12,964 bases of DNA from contig JAEEKC010000306.1 in the NCBI GenBank assembly GCA_016282215.1, positions 1 to 12,964 on the forward strand, given 5' to 3'. The notes below the pieces were generated by a model, which was given only the letters and a program-made list of their open reading frames with translations, was not told where the DNA came from and searched no databases. Source of the stretch: Lachnospiraceae bacterium. Lineage in GTDB: Bacteria > Bacillota > Clostridia > Lachnospirales > Lachnospiraceae. Shown one piece after another: positions 1 to 7,268 of this stretch (within the stretch, counting starts at the first letter, position 1; every line of letters begins with the position of its first letter). The translations under genes were made by a program, and so were the position numbers.

Positions 1-627
1 ACGACATCATACGGTTTTCCCACCGATTCCGGAACGAAGCATTTTGAAGTGACCGCAAAGTTGATCGTAAAGACGAAAGAAAGCGAACAGAGCGGATCCG
101 GCAGCGGCGGGTCCGGAAATGCCGGTGGGTCCGGAAATACAGGTGGATCAGAAAACGCCGGCGGCTCCGGAAACACAGGTGGATCAGACAGTTCGCAGCC
201 GGCAAAGATCGGTGAAGTCGTACAGGAGGACGGCACGGATTATACCGTGACTGCAGAGGATACCGTCAGTTTCACGGCACCTGCAGATACGAAGGTTACT
301 TCCGTTACCATTCCTGCTACCGTTACAGTCGGCGGCAAAGTCATGAAAGTAACGGAGATCGGCTCCGGCGCTTTCAGTAAATGCAAAAAACTGAAAACCG
401 TTACCATCGGAAAGAATGTGACAAGGATCGCGAAAAATGCTTTCAAGGGATGCAAGAAGATCAAAACTGTGAAGGTGAAATCCAAAAAGCTGAAAAAGGT
501 CGGAAACGGTGCTTTCAAAAATCTGGCGAAGAAAGCCTGCATTTATCTTCCGAAGAGCAAAAAGAGTAAGTATAAGAAGCTGTTTACCAAAAAGGTGATC
601 GGAAACGCAAAACTGAAGTGGACCTGA
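1..627 (+). CDS. Secreted BspA-type leucine-rich-repeat protein, C-terminal part (5' end outside window)
   Basis: The reading frame is open from base 1 and ends at TGA 625-627, so only the last 208 residues are visible and the true start lies upstream. Visible order: about 30 residues of an extracellular-looking domain, a Gly/Ser/Asn linker (residues about 31-66, DNA 91-198), a short beta-rich segment, then a leucine-rich-repeat module with the BspA/LRR_5 signature (AF.KC.KLKTV.IGKNVT.I...AFKGC, residues about 117-170) and a very Lys-rich end. BspA-type repeats are known from surface and secreted proteins of gut and oral bacteria, often in adhesion; that role is inference here. There is no LPXTG anchor, so attachment may rely on the basic C-terminus. 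The same C-terminal module ends the 1132-residue protein at 1636-5034, so the two are partial paralogues. No terminator is visible after the stop. Confidence 0.85.
   Translation, partial: TTSYGFPTDSGTKHFEVTAKLIVKTKESEQSGSGSGGSGNAGGSGNTGGSENAGGSGNTGGSDSSQPAKIGEVVQEDGTDYTVTAEDTVSFTAPADTKVTSVTIPATVTVGGKVMKVTEIGSGAFSKCKKLKTVTIGKNVTRIAKNAFKGCKKIKTVKVKSKKLKKVGNGAFKNLAKKACIYLPKSKKSKYKKLFTKKVIGNAKLKWT
106..195 (+). repeat. Five 18-bp in-frame repeats encoding a Gly-Ser-Asn linker
   Basis: Five consecutive 18-bp units start at 106, 124, 142, 160 and 178 and encode the hexapeptides GGSGNA, GGSGNT, GGSENA, GGSGNT and a last, degenerate GGSDSS. Units 3 and 5 share GGTGGATCAGA, while units 1, 2 and 4 share TCCGGAAA, giving a hint of a 36-bp higher-order period. 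This is a flexible interdomain linker. Such arrays commonly vary in copy number by slippage, so linker length may differ among strains. Confidence 0.9.
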
Positions 628-778
628 CATCTGTTTTGATTCACAGGAGCTGCAGATATACGGAAAACGTAAACTCTGGCATAGAAAGACGGAGTCGAAA
701 TGGACTGATAGATAGCATAAAGCCCGATCTGAAAATATAGAGCTGAAAACGACTGATAAATAAAGTAGGGAAAATAAG

Positions 779-1570
779 ATGATCATTCAGGATATCGATA
801 AAGGGAAAGCCTTTGACTGGGGAAAGACTTCTTCGGATTATGCAAAATACAGGGATATCTACCCGGAGGAATTTTATGATTATATTTTAAATCTCGGACT
901 TTGCCGGGACGGGCAGAAGGTATTGGATATCGGCACAGGAACCGGCGTGCTTCCGAGAAACATGTATATGTATGGTGCCAGCTGGACCGGGACGGATATT
1001 GCCGAAAACCAGATCGAACAGGCCAGGCGCCTTGCGCAGGAAGCCGGCATGGAGATCGAGTTTTTTGCAGCAAAAGCTGAAGAGGTGGATTTTCCCGAGA
1101 ATACATTTGATGTGATCACGGCGTGCCAGTGTATCTGGTATTTTGATCACAATATCACATCCCACAGTTTTGCAAAAATGCTGAAACCCGGCGGCAAATT
1201 CCTGATCCTGTATATGGGATGGCTGCCCTATGAAGATCCGGTGGCAGGAAAAAGTGAGGAGATCATTTTAAAGATCAATCCCAGCTGGACCGCATATGGT
1301 GATACGGTGCATCCGGTCTGGGTGCCTGAGCAATATTTGGAGGAGTTTGATCTGTTATCACAGAAAGAATTCCGTGTGGATATTCCGTTTACAAGGGAAG
1401 GATGGCATGGGAGAATGCGCGCCTGCAGAGGTGTCGGTGCGTCGATGTCGCCGGCGGATCTGGAAGTGTGGGATCGTGAGCATATGGAAATGCTTCGTGA
1501 AAATGCACCGGAGCGTTTTCTAGTAAAGCACTATGTATCGATCGCCGAGCTGCAGGTGAAGAAGCAGTAA
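779..1570 (+). CDS. Class I SAM-dependent methyltransferase, substrate unknown
   Basis: A 263-residue cytoplasmic protein of the Methyltransf_11/UbiE-like Rossmann fold. Motif I is at residues 48-56 (VLDIGTGTG, with D50), the acidic residue at the end of strand 2 is D73 (TGTDIAEN), the D/N-x-F-D motif occurs as NTFDVITA at about residues 113-120, and the post-motif LKPGGKFLIL is at about residues 141-150. The first 35 residues (FDWGKTSSDYAKYRDIYP) resemble a start often seen in Firmicutes stand-alone methyltransferases of unknown substrate. ATG 779 follows AGGGA (767-771) at 7 bp. The gene stands between two surface-protein genes with a 151-bp gap upstream and 65 bp downstream, and nothing nearby identifies its substrate. 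The C-terminal 100 residues are Trp/Glu rich and probably form the substrate lid. The family call is secure; any specific substrate would be a guess. Confidence 0.88.
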   Translation: MIIQDIDKGKAFDWGKTSSDYAKYRDIYPEEFYDYILNLGLCRDGQKVLDIGTGTGVLPRNMYMYGASWTGTDIAENQIEQARRLAQEAGMEIEFFAAKAEEVDFPENTFDVITACQCIWYFDHNITSHSFAKMLKPGGKFLILYMGWLPYEDPVAGKSEEIILKINPSWTAYGDTVHPVWVPEQYLEEFDLLSQKEFRVDIPFTREGWHGRMRACRGVGASMSPADLEVWDREHMEMLRENAPERFLVKHYVSIAELQVKKQ

Positions 1571-1589
1571 GCAATTCGAATATGAAATA

Positions 1590-1598
1590 TGATATAAT
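1590..1598 (+). promoter_or_regulatory. Extended -10 promoter of the large secreted protein gene
   Basis: TG (1590-1591), one base, then a perfect TATAAT (1593-1598) form a consensus extended -10 element; there is no good -35 hexamer, as is usual for this promoter type. Transcription would begin near 1605, about 30 nt before ATG 1636. This supports 1636 as the real start, because an upstream in-frame ATG at 1582 would lie before the transcription start. Confidence 0.6.
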
Positions 1599-1635
1599 TT
1601 TTTTAATGATCAGATATATACATAAGGAGGCAGCA

Positions 1636-4600
1636 ATGGAACACAAAAGGAAACTGTTGAAATCATTCATGCGTCTTTTTCTGGCGGTATTGATCCTGTC
1701 AGGATTTGCGAATGCGCAGGTGCTGAGTGCAAAGGCGAAGGAACTCGAAGAAGTCATCATTTATTATGACGGCACGCCTAATGAAAAAAAACCGTATGGC
1801 ACGAACCGTATCAGAAGCAGCGTTATAGTTGCCACGGATTACAGTAACTGGGAAGGTGTGGAAAAGGGATACAAATGGACCAAACAAACCGTGACCAGGC
1901 GGAACTGGGATGAAGAAATCACCAAGGAAAAGAAACTGGCTGACGGTGAGAAGTTTGATACCTTTGCGGGTTCCCGTTATGATCCGGATACCAAATCCAC
2001 TTATTATACGGAAAACCGTTACTATCTGTATGTAGCGCTGAAACTCAGCAAAAGCAGCGACTATGAAATGCCGACAGACATAAGCAAGTATTCTGTCAAG
2101 TTGATGGATATCCCGGATTGTGAAGCAGGTGATGTAATATTCGTGGAACCGATCGGCTACAATGGAGACCGTCTTTCTGCCGTGCTGGTCAAGATCAAAT
2201 GTCAGAAAACATTTCAGCATGATGGCGTAGAAGTTTCCATGCATGATCCCGAAGAAGGGAAGCGAGTCGGTGATCTGAAGGTGCATGTATCTACCTTTGA
2301 TCTGAAGACCAAGAATGATCTGGACATCAGTCAAACATGGCATCGTTGTAAGGTGGGCACCACGAACTGGCAGCTTGTATCACCCGATGATGTGTTTGAA
2401 AAGGATTATGTGTATGTAGCTGAGATCCTGCCGGTGGTATCGGACTGGGTATGGGAGCAGTGGAAGGAACTGAAAAACCACAGGGAAAAATCCCGTGCCA
2501 TCATCCGGGGAGGTGAATGGCTGAAGTTTACGCTGAAAACCCCCAGTCATGTTGATGATCATATCGATGTCAATTATTTTGATGTGTTGAATAGCAAAAC
2601 GAAGACATTATATGATAAAACAAATGTGAATTTATGGACCTCGGCCGTGATCGGAAACGAGATCAGCAGCGTTTCTCTGACAGCCGCTACTTCCGGCGGA
2701 TATATTCTGACAGACGGAACTCTGCAGGCTGCCAACTGGGATAACATTAAGGTTTATGAGAAGGAGGCCAAAACGAATAATGGCATTATCCGATATCAAA
2801 AGGATACAAGCTACAATCCCTCAGGAGAGTATTGGCGGAACGGCGTGTGCTGGAAGGATGTTACGTCGAATCGAATTCTAAACTCTGATGATATCAGTGA
2901 TTACGAGGTTATACCAGGCCGTGAATACCAGATGAAGATCCGGTTGACGGCTGCGAAGGGAAATGGTTTTTCATACAAGTTTGCAAAGAAGGTGCGGTGG
3001 ACACTGGACGGTGTTGATATGGAACCCGTTGAACAGACAGATGCAAGTGATGGTATTACACTGGTTTATACCTATAAAGTGCCGACGATCCCAATGGTTA
3101 CGATCGATCTGCCCAAACCACTGGTAGAAGGTGATCTTGCGCCATATACGGCAGTTATGGGGGATACTACGTATCGGCTTTCTGCGAAGAAAGATGATAC
3201 GACACGGCATAATGGGATGCAATGGAGAAGCAGCGACGGCTGGTTTGCTTACGACTATAATAACGGGGCGTGGAAGGTTTGGCCAGGAAGCGGATATATG
3301 GTCGATTATATTTTGGAACCGACGGGAAATAATATTTTCCCGGGCGATGAGTATCTGGCCGAGAACAGTACATTTATGATTTCTACAGAGGGAATCAAAA
3401 CAGAGTTGATCAGCTGCAAACCTGACGAGCTTCGTATCAGAACGGTATATCCGGTTTGGAGCAAGATTACGGATCTGACTTTTTCTATTGGCAGAAACCT
3501 GCAGGCCGGCTTAAAACCCGAGGAGGTAACCTGCAGATTCTATGTAGGGCTGGATCACAGTCTGCAAGTAGAAGGAATTGAAGACCTCGGCTACGACAGC
3601 TATAGCGTGAAGCTGCCAAAATCGCAGTGGCTTGAATCCTCTGACGGTGAGGGTTATCATGCGATGTCCACGGACACTTTTGTGGGAGGAACGTATTATG
3701 CGGTAAAAGCATTGCCTTATATCAAGAATCTGATCAATGGTGAACAAAACAACAAAGGTCTGGGAGCCGTTTACGGGACAAACTCTAAGGGGATCGAGAA
3801 TGATACCAGAGTTATTGTAAATGGCAGTGAGACACCCATAGAATGGAGTGGAATTGATAGTAATCATACGATTTTCTTAGGACAACTTGAGCAGGGCGAA
3901 AAGATCAATATAGAATCCGCTGATGTGACTGGCGTTATAGACAAGATATTTACCGGTTCTGAAATCCTGCAAAATGTTACGGTTCAGTTAGACGGATATG
4001 AACTGACGGAAGGAACCGATTATAAGGTTACATATGAAAATAATATCCAGCCCGGTGAAGCGACTGTGAAAATAACGGGAGAGGGTAATTATACCGGAAC
4101 CATTACGGTCACATTTGTGATCAGGGAGAATTACACCGGCGGGGATGTGGGAGAGACCGATCTTGCCAAAGCCGTTGTAACGGGAATCGTGGATAAAACC
4201 TATACGGGAAGCGAAATCAGGCAGAAGATCACGGTAACGCTGGGCGGAAAAGAGCTGGTTGAAGGAACTGACTATACAGTTAAGTATGAAAAAAATATTG
4301 AACCCGGAGAAGCCACGATGACCATATCCGGAATGGGAACTTACAAAGGATCGGTCACTCGGACGTTCCAAATCAAAAAAACCGAGGATGCGAAAACGGA
4401 TCCGAAGGGAGATGGCAGCAAAACGGACGATGGCCAAAAGTCCGGCGGGGATAAACCCGCTGACGGTCAGGCCGAGCCCGGCGCCGGTGTCATTTCCGAA
4501 GACGGCAGGACCTTAACCGATCCCGACGGAAACAAGTTTGCCATTGCAGAAACCCTGAAGCCCGAAGAATTGAAAAAGGACATGGCGATCGCGGACAAAG

Positions 4601-5034
4601 CCACCGGCAGTAAGTACCGGATCACCAAGATGGTATTTAAGAAGGGTAAGTTTAAGAGCGGTACCGCAGAGTATGTGGGACCTTATAACCGGGAGGATAC
4701 CAAGGCTACGATCAAGGCTTCCGTGAAGATTGCCGGCAGGACCTTTCAGGTGACGGCTGTTGCAGCAAATGCAGGAAGGGGCTGCAGCAAGCTTACAAAA
4801 GTCGTGATCGGAAAAAATGTTACTAAGATCGGCAGCAAAGCTTTTAAGGGCTGCGGCTTACTGAAGACCATTCAGATCAAGTCAAAGAAACTGAAAAGCG
4901 TAGGCAAAAATGCCTTCAAGGGCATCCACAAAAAAGCCGTGATCAAGCTTCCGAAACTGTCAAAGAAACAGAAGAACAAGTATAAAAAACTTCTGAAGAA
5001 AAAGGGACAGGGTAAGGGCGTAAAGATCAAATGA
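1636..5034 (+). CDS. Large secreted multidomain protein with two GTDYxVxY repeats and C-terminal leucine-rich-repeat module
   Basis: A 1132-residue exported protein. ATG 1636 is preferred over in-frame ATG 1582 because a consensus AAGGAGG (1624-1630) precedes it by 5 bp and the extended -10 lies between the two starts. Residues 1-35 form a signal peptide (basic MEHKRKLLK, then a hydrophobic core), with likely cleavage near ANA or SAKA. Residues about 36-345 are Tyr/Trp-rich and unrecognised. Residues about 346-757 read as three degenerate Ig-like segments. Two clear tandem repeats follow at about 763-830 and 845-913 (IDK.FTGSEI..., EGTDY.V.YE.NI.PGEA, then GTYKG), a domain type common in Firmicutes surface proteins. 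An Asp/Gly/Lys linker (914-955) leads to a BspA-type leucine-rich-repeat module (about 1036-1100) and a Lys-rich tail. There is no sortase signal and no transmembrane anchor. Role in adhesion or envelope binding is inference. Confidence 0.9.
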   Translation: MEHKRKLLKSFMRLFLAVLILSGFANAQVLSAKAKELEEVIIYYDGTPNEKKPYGTNRIRSSVIVATDYSNWEGVEKGYKWTKQTVTRRNWDEEITKEKKLADGEKFDTFAGSRYDPDTKSTYYTENRYYLYVALKLSKSSDYEMPTDISKYSVKLMDIPDCEAGDVIFVEPIGYNGDRLSAVLVKIKCQKTFQHDGVEVSMHDPEEGKRVGDLKVHVSTFDLKTKNDLDISQTWHRCKVGTTNWQLVSPDDVFEKDYVYVAEILPVVSDWVWEQWKELKNHREKSRAIIRGGEWLKFTLKTPSHVDDHIDVNYFDVLNSKTKTLYDKTNVNLWTSAVIGNEISSVSLTAATSGGYILTDGTLQAANWDNIKVYEKEAKTNNGIIRYQKDTSYNPSGEYWRNGVCWKDVTSNRILNSDDISDYEVIPGREYQMKIRLTAAKGNGFSYKFAKKVRWTLDGVDMEPVEQTDASDGITLVYTYKVPTIPMVTIDLPKPLVEGDLAPYTAVMGDTTYRLSAKKDDTTRHNGMQWRSSDGWFAYDYNNGAWKVWPGSGYMVDYILEPTGNNIFPGDEYLAENSTFMISTEGIKTELISCKPDELRIRTVYPVWSKITDLTFSIGRNLQAGLKPEEVTCRFYVGLDHSLQVEGIEDLGYDSYSVKLPKSQWLESSDGEGYHAMSTDTFVGGTYYAVKALPYIKNLINGEQNNKGLGAVYGTNSKGIENDTRVIVNGSETPIEWSGIDSNHTIFLGQLEQGEKINIESADVTGVIDKIFTGSEILQNVTVQLDGYELTEGTDYKVTYENNIQPGEATVKITGEGNYTGTITVTFVIRENYTGGDVGETDLAKAVVTGIVDKTYTGSEIRQKITVTLGGKELVEGTDYTVKYEKNIEPGEATMTISGMGTYKGSVTRTFQIKKTEDAKTDPKGDGSKTDDGQKSGGDKPADGQAEPGAGVISEDGRTLTDPDGNKFAIAETLKPEELKKDMAIADKATGSKYRITKMVFKKGKFKSGTAEYVGPYNREDTKATIKASVKIAGRTFQVTAVAANAGRGCSKLTKVVIGKNVTKIGSKAFKGCGLLKTIQIKSKKLKSVGKNAFKGIHKKAVIKLPKLSKKQKNKYKKLLKKKGQGKGVKIK
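3922..4374 (+). repeat. Two tandem Ig-like protein repeats within the large secreted protein
   Basis: Residues about 763-830 and 845-913 are two copies of a 69-residue unit. Shared positions include VTGI/V.DK.(F/Y)TGSEI.Q...V.L.G.EL.EGTDY.V.YE.NI.PGEAT..I.G.G.Y.G....TF.I. The DNA copies are diverged, so the duplication is old and kept at protein level. Confidence 0.85.
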
Positions 5035-5083
5035 TCTGAGAAAGAACTGAATTGAAATAGTATTGAATTGAAAAAGAATATAA

Positions 5084-6208
5084 GTGAAAAAGTATTCTCT
5101 GACTGTTTTTATTACCACACTGATATTGAATCTGGCGGGCTTTGCGTGGCCCCTTTGTGATCTGTACGCAGAAACGGTGTACGGATTTCTGGCGGATATA
5201 TTCGGATTTCTCTGGTCGAAAATGCCTTTTGTGGCCGGAGAGATCCTGATGTATCTGGCGGCGGCTTTGCTTGCTTTGCTGGTCATCTTTTGCATACTTT
5301 TGATCTTTCTTCGAAAGCAAAAAAAGTATGCATCTTTTACCGCTGTCTATGCAAAAAGCATGCTTTGTATTCTTGTCACGGTTCTTCTCCTTTATACATT
5401 GAACTGGTCCCTTCCCATGCGAAGCAGCGTGCTGGGAGAAGGAAAGTTTTCGGAGCGTGAATATAGCCTGGCGGAATATGAGATCCTGCGAAATTTCGTG
5501 ACGCAAAACTTAAACGAAGCCGCAGGCGATGTCCCGCGCGACGAAGAAGGCAATATCATTTTACTGGATAGAAAAGAGGCGGAGGAAAAAATCGCCGCCT
5601 CCATGAATGCGCTCAGCGCAGAATATCCCCGGCTGAAAGGATATTATCCGCCTATGAAGGCGGCGCTTTGTTCGGACGTGCTTGACTGGATGGATATCGG
5701 CGGCTATACCTATCCCTATACGCTGGAAGTTACCTGCAATCAGTATATTACAGATCTGTATTATCCGGCGCTCTATGCTCATGAGTCTTCCCATCATCAG
5801 GGATTCTACCGCGAAAACGAAGCAAATTTCATCGAGTTTCTGGCCTGCGCAAAAAGTGACGATCCGCGTATCCGCCTTGCCGGTTATCTCTATACCTATG
5901 GGTATGTGGACAATGCCTATCAGTCGAAACTCATGGAAGTCTATGATAAGGATGAGGCGATCGCAAGATATGACAGTCAGATCAAAGTCGATCCGCAGGT
6001 CGGCATCGATCAGGCATACGCAAGAAAGTTAGCAATTGCTAACTACGAGAAAGACGAGCACCCCCTTGAGCAGTATTCCGAGACAGCAGAAAAAGTAGCG
6101 GATAAAGGGTGGAGCACCCAGGACCGGATCCTGCAGGAGGATAACTATGATGGGGTTGTACCGCTTTTGCTGCATTATTTTCATGATAACCAGATAAAGG
6201 AGTTTTAA
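5084..6208 (+). CDS. DUF3810-type membrane protein with HExxH metallopeptidase motif
   Basis: A 374-residue protein with three predicted membrane segments (residues about 5-25, 49-75 and 86-105) and a large C-terminal domain. That domain carries HESSH at residues 233-237 followed by GFYRENEANF (E246 likely the third ligand), the zinc-peptidase-like arrangement I associate with the DUF3810 family (putative membrane zinc peptidases of unknown substrate). Topology suggests the catalytic domain is outside the membrane. The start is GTG 5084: TAA 5081-5083 is immediately upstream in frame, and the next Met (residue 47) would delete the first membrane segment. The ribosome site is weak (A/G-rich only), so expression may be low. 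It lies 49 bp after the large secreted protein gene with no terminator between, and directly abuts a small ORF. Substrate is unknown; envelope protein or peptide processing is inference. Confidence 0.82.
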   Translation: MKKYSLTVFITTLILNLAGFAWPLCDLYAETVYGFLADIFGFLWSKMPFVAGEILMYLAAALLALLVIFCILLIFLRKQKKYASFTAVYAKSMLCILVTVLLLYTLNWSLPMRSSVLGEGKFSEREYSLAEYEILRNFVTQNLNEAAGDVPRDEEGNIILLDRKEAEEKIAASMNALSAEYPRLKGYYPPMKAALCSDVLDWMDIGGYTYPYTLEVTCNQYITDLYYPALYAHESSHHQGFYRENEANFIEFLACAKSDDPRIRLAGYLYTYGYVDNAYQSKLMEVYDKDEAIARYDSQIKVDPQVGIDQAYARKLAIANYEKDEHPLEQYSETAEKVADKGWSTQDRILQEDNYDGVVPLLLHYFHDNQIKEF

Positions 6209-6313
6209 ATGCAATTCAATTTCATATACTTAAAACCCACAGTTCTGGGTGGAGAGAGTGACGGAGAATGCATCGAGAATCTGTTTACCGTACTAAAACT
6301 GAACGTATTGTGA
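6209..6313 (+). CDS. Possible 34-residue small protein, unrecognised
   Basis: ATG 6209 directly follows the TAA (6206-6208) of the membrane peptidase gene and is preceded by a strong AAAGGAG (6196-6202) at 6 bp, a layout typical of translational coupling. The ORF runs 34 codons to TGA 6311-6313, starting MQFNFIYLKPTVLGGESDG and ending LKLNVL. I recognise no family. It has no signal peptide or membrane helix. Its stop codon is the first triplet of the operator-like sequence 6311-6324. The strong ribosome site could be chance, because it is made of Lys-Glu codons of the upstream gene, and the ORF could also be the remnant of a longer gene. Confidence 0.35.
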   Translation: MQFNFIYLKPTVLGGESDGECIENLFTVLKLNVL

Positions 6314-6324
6314 CAAAACTGTAA
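6310..6324 (+). promoter_or_regulatory. Candidate response-regulator operator, copy 1 (upstream of two-component genes)
   Basis: The 15-mer GTGACAAAACTGTAA contains the imperfect inverted repeat TGACA-N4-TGTAA (6311-6324). The identical 15-mer lies upstream of the ABC genes at 8265-8279. The pattern agrees with the TNACA-N4-TGTAA site I recall for BceR-type regulators. Its centre is about 43 bp before the transcription start predicted from the downstream -10 box, a good position for an activator. It suggests the regulator activates its own gene. Confidence 0.7.
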
Positions 6325-6344
6325 CACAATTCCTGTCGTATATA

Positions 6345-6353
6345 TGCTATGAT
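6345..6353 (+). promoter_or_regulatory. Extended -10 box of the two-component operon
   Basis: TG (6345-6346), one base, then TATGAT (6348-6353). No good -35 hexamer lies 16-18 bp upstream; that place is taken by sequence next to the operator 6311-6324, as expected for an activator-dependent promoter. The predicted start near 6360 leaves a leader of about 34 nt before ATG 6394. Confidence 0.5.
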
Positions 6354-6393
6354 GCCGATAAAGTAATTCAATCAAACAGATCAGGTGACAGCA

Positions 6394-7095
6394 ATGAAGA
6401 TTTTCTTACTGGAAGACGATACGGGAATTTCCATGGGACTGAAGTATTCTCTGGAAAAAGAGGGCTATGAGGTAACCCATGCCGCCAGCGTAAAAGAAGC
6501 AAATGATATGTTTCAAAAGGATACCTTCGCCCTTGCCATTCTCGATATCAATCTGCCGGACGGCAGCGGCATCGATGTGTGCAAAAAGATCAAGGAGACG
6601 GAAGACGTGCCGGTGATCTTCCTGACTGCCTATGATGATGAGGTCAATGTGGTCATGGGCTTAGAGATCGGCGCGGATGATTATATCTGCAAACCCTTCC
6701 GTGTCAAGGAATTGATGGCCCGGATCAAAACTGTCCTGCGCCGCGCGGGAAAAACGAAGGTATCTTCGTCAGATCCGGAAATTCATATCGGTAATGTCAT
6801 AATCCGTTTAAATGAAGCAAAGGTTCTGAAAATGACAGATTCGGAAAGCGGAAAAATGACGGATTTGGAGCTGACCGCCATGGAGTATAAACTGCTTCTG
6901 GTTTTGTGCCAAAACCGTGGGAAAGTCCTTTCCCGCAGTCAGATCTTAGAGGAAATGTGGGATGTCCGGGGTGATTTTGTCAATGATAATACGCTGACCG
7001 TTTATATCAAGAGATTGCGTGATAAGATTGAGGATGATCCTACAAATCCCATAGTGATCAAGACGGTGAGAGGGCTTGGATATTTGGTGAACTAA
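6394..7095 (+). CDS. OmpR/PhoB-family response regulator (BceR-like)
   Basis: A 233-residue two-domain regulator. The receiver domain has the acidic pair D8/D9 (LLEDD), phospho-acceptor D51 (LDINLPDGSG), T78 (FLTAYDD) and K100 (YICKPF). The C-terminal winged helix (about residues 130-232) shows the usual LTAMEYKLL, QNRGKVLSR, VYIKRLRDKIE and TVRGLGY blocks. ATG 6394 is chosen over GTG 6385 because AGGTGA (6383-6388) is 5 bp before the ATG and the protein then begins with the standard MKIFLLEDD. It should be phosphorylated by the kinase at 7269-8264 and bind the TGACA-N4-TGTAA sites at 6311 and 8266. All key residues are present, so it should be functional. Regulators with this neighbourhood commonly control transporters for peptide antibiotic resistance; the specific inducer here is not visible. 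Confidence 0.92.
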   Translation: MKIFLLEDDTGISMGLKYSLEKEGYEVTHAASVKEANDMFQKDTFALAILDINLPDGSGIDVCKKIKETEDVPVIFLTAYDDEVNVVMGLEIGADDYICKPFRVKELMARIKTVLRRAGKTKVSSSDPEIHIGNVIIRLNEAKVLKMTDSESGKMTDLELTAMEYKLLLVLCQNRGKVLSRSQILEEMWDVRGDFVNDNTLTVYIKRLRDKIEDDPTNPIVIKTVRGLGYLVN

Positions 7096-7268
7096 GCTAT
7101 GGAATCAGACATATGAAATGGACTGATTATTTAGTAATCCACAGATGTTTTGATATGGTAGATGAGAACTGTTTAAAGAATAAGGAAATATGATGCCGGA
7201 TAGTAGTGAAAACCGATGTCAGAAACAAAGTTATGAAGCAGAAATATGAAAGATAAAAGGATAAGAAC
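7096..7268 (+). other. 173-bp spacer between regulator and kinase with a possible second promoter
   Basis: Such gene pairs usually overlap or lie close together, so this spacer is long. It holds TATGATGCCG (7189-7198), identical to ten bases of the two-component -10 region (6348-6357), and a 13-mer GAAATGGACTGAT (7115-7127) also found at 697-709. No terminator hairpin or well-supported ORF is visible. A 26-codon ORF (7113-7193) and an 18-codon ORF beginning at 7193 occur but lack ribosome sites. Confidence 0.4.

Noticed and set aside
106..195. CRISPR-like array
   Set aside because: Units are 18 bp, contiguous with no spacers, and in frame with a coding sequence.
184..786. 200-codon minus-strand ORF opposite the first surface-protein gene
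   Set aside because: It overlaps a clearly coding plus-strand frame with a leucine-rich-repeat module, has Phe/Ser/Cys-rich low-quality sequence and no ribosome site.
1582..1635. Upstream in-frame ATG extending the large secreted protein by 18 residues
   Set aside because: It lies before the extended -10 element and has no ribosome site, while ATG 1636 has AAGGAGG and starts a proper signal peptide.
3988..4437. 149-codon minus-strand ORF
   Set aside because: It lies opposite the two Ig-like repeats of the large secreted protein and has no recognisable domain or start signal.
6235..6250. ACCCA/TGGGT hairpin as a terminator after the metallopeptidase gene
   Set aside because: Only five pairs and no T run follow; it also falls within the possible small ORF.
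7113..7249. Two short ORFs (26 and 18 codons) overlapping as TGATG in the regulator-kinase gap
   Set aside because: Neither start has a ribosome binding site, and the peptides show no feature beyond random sequence.
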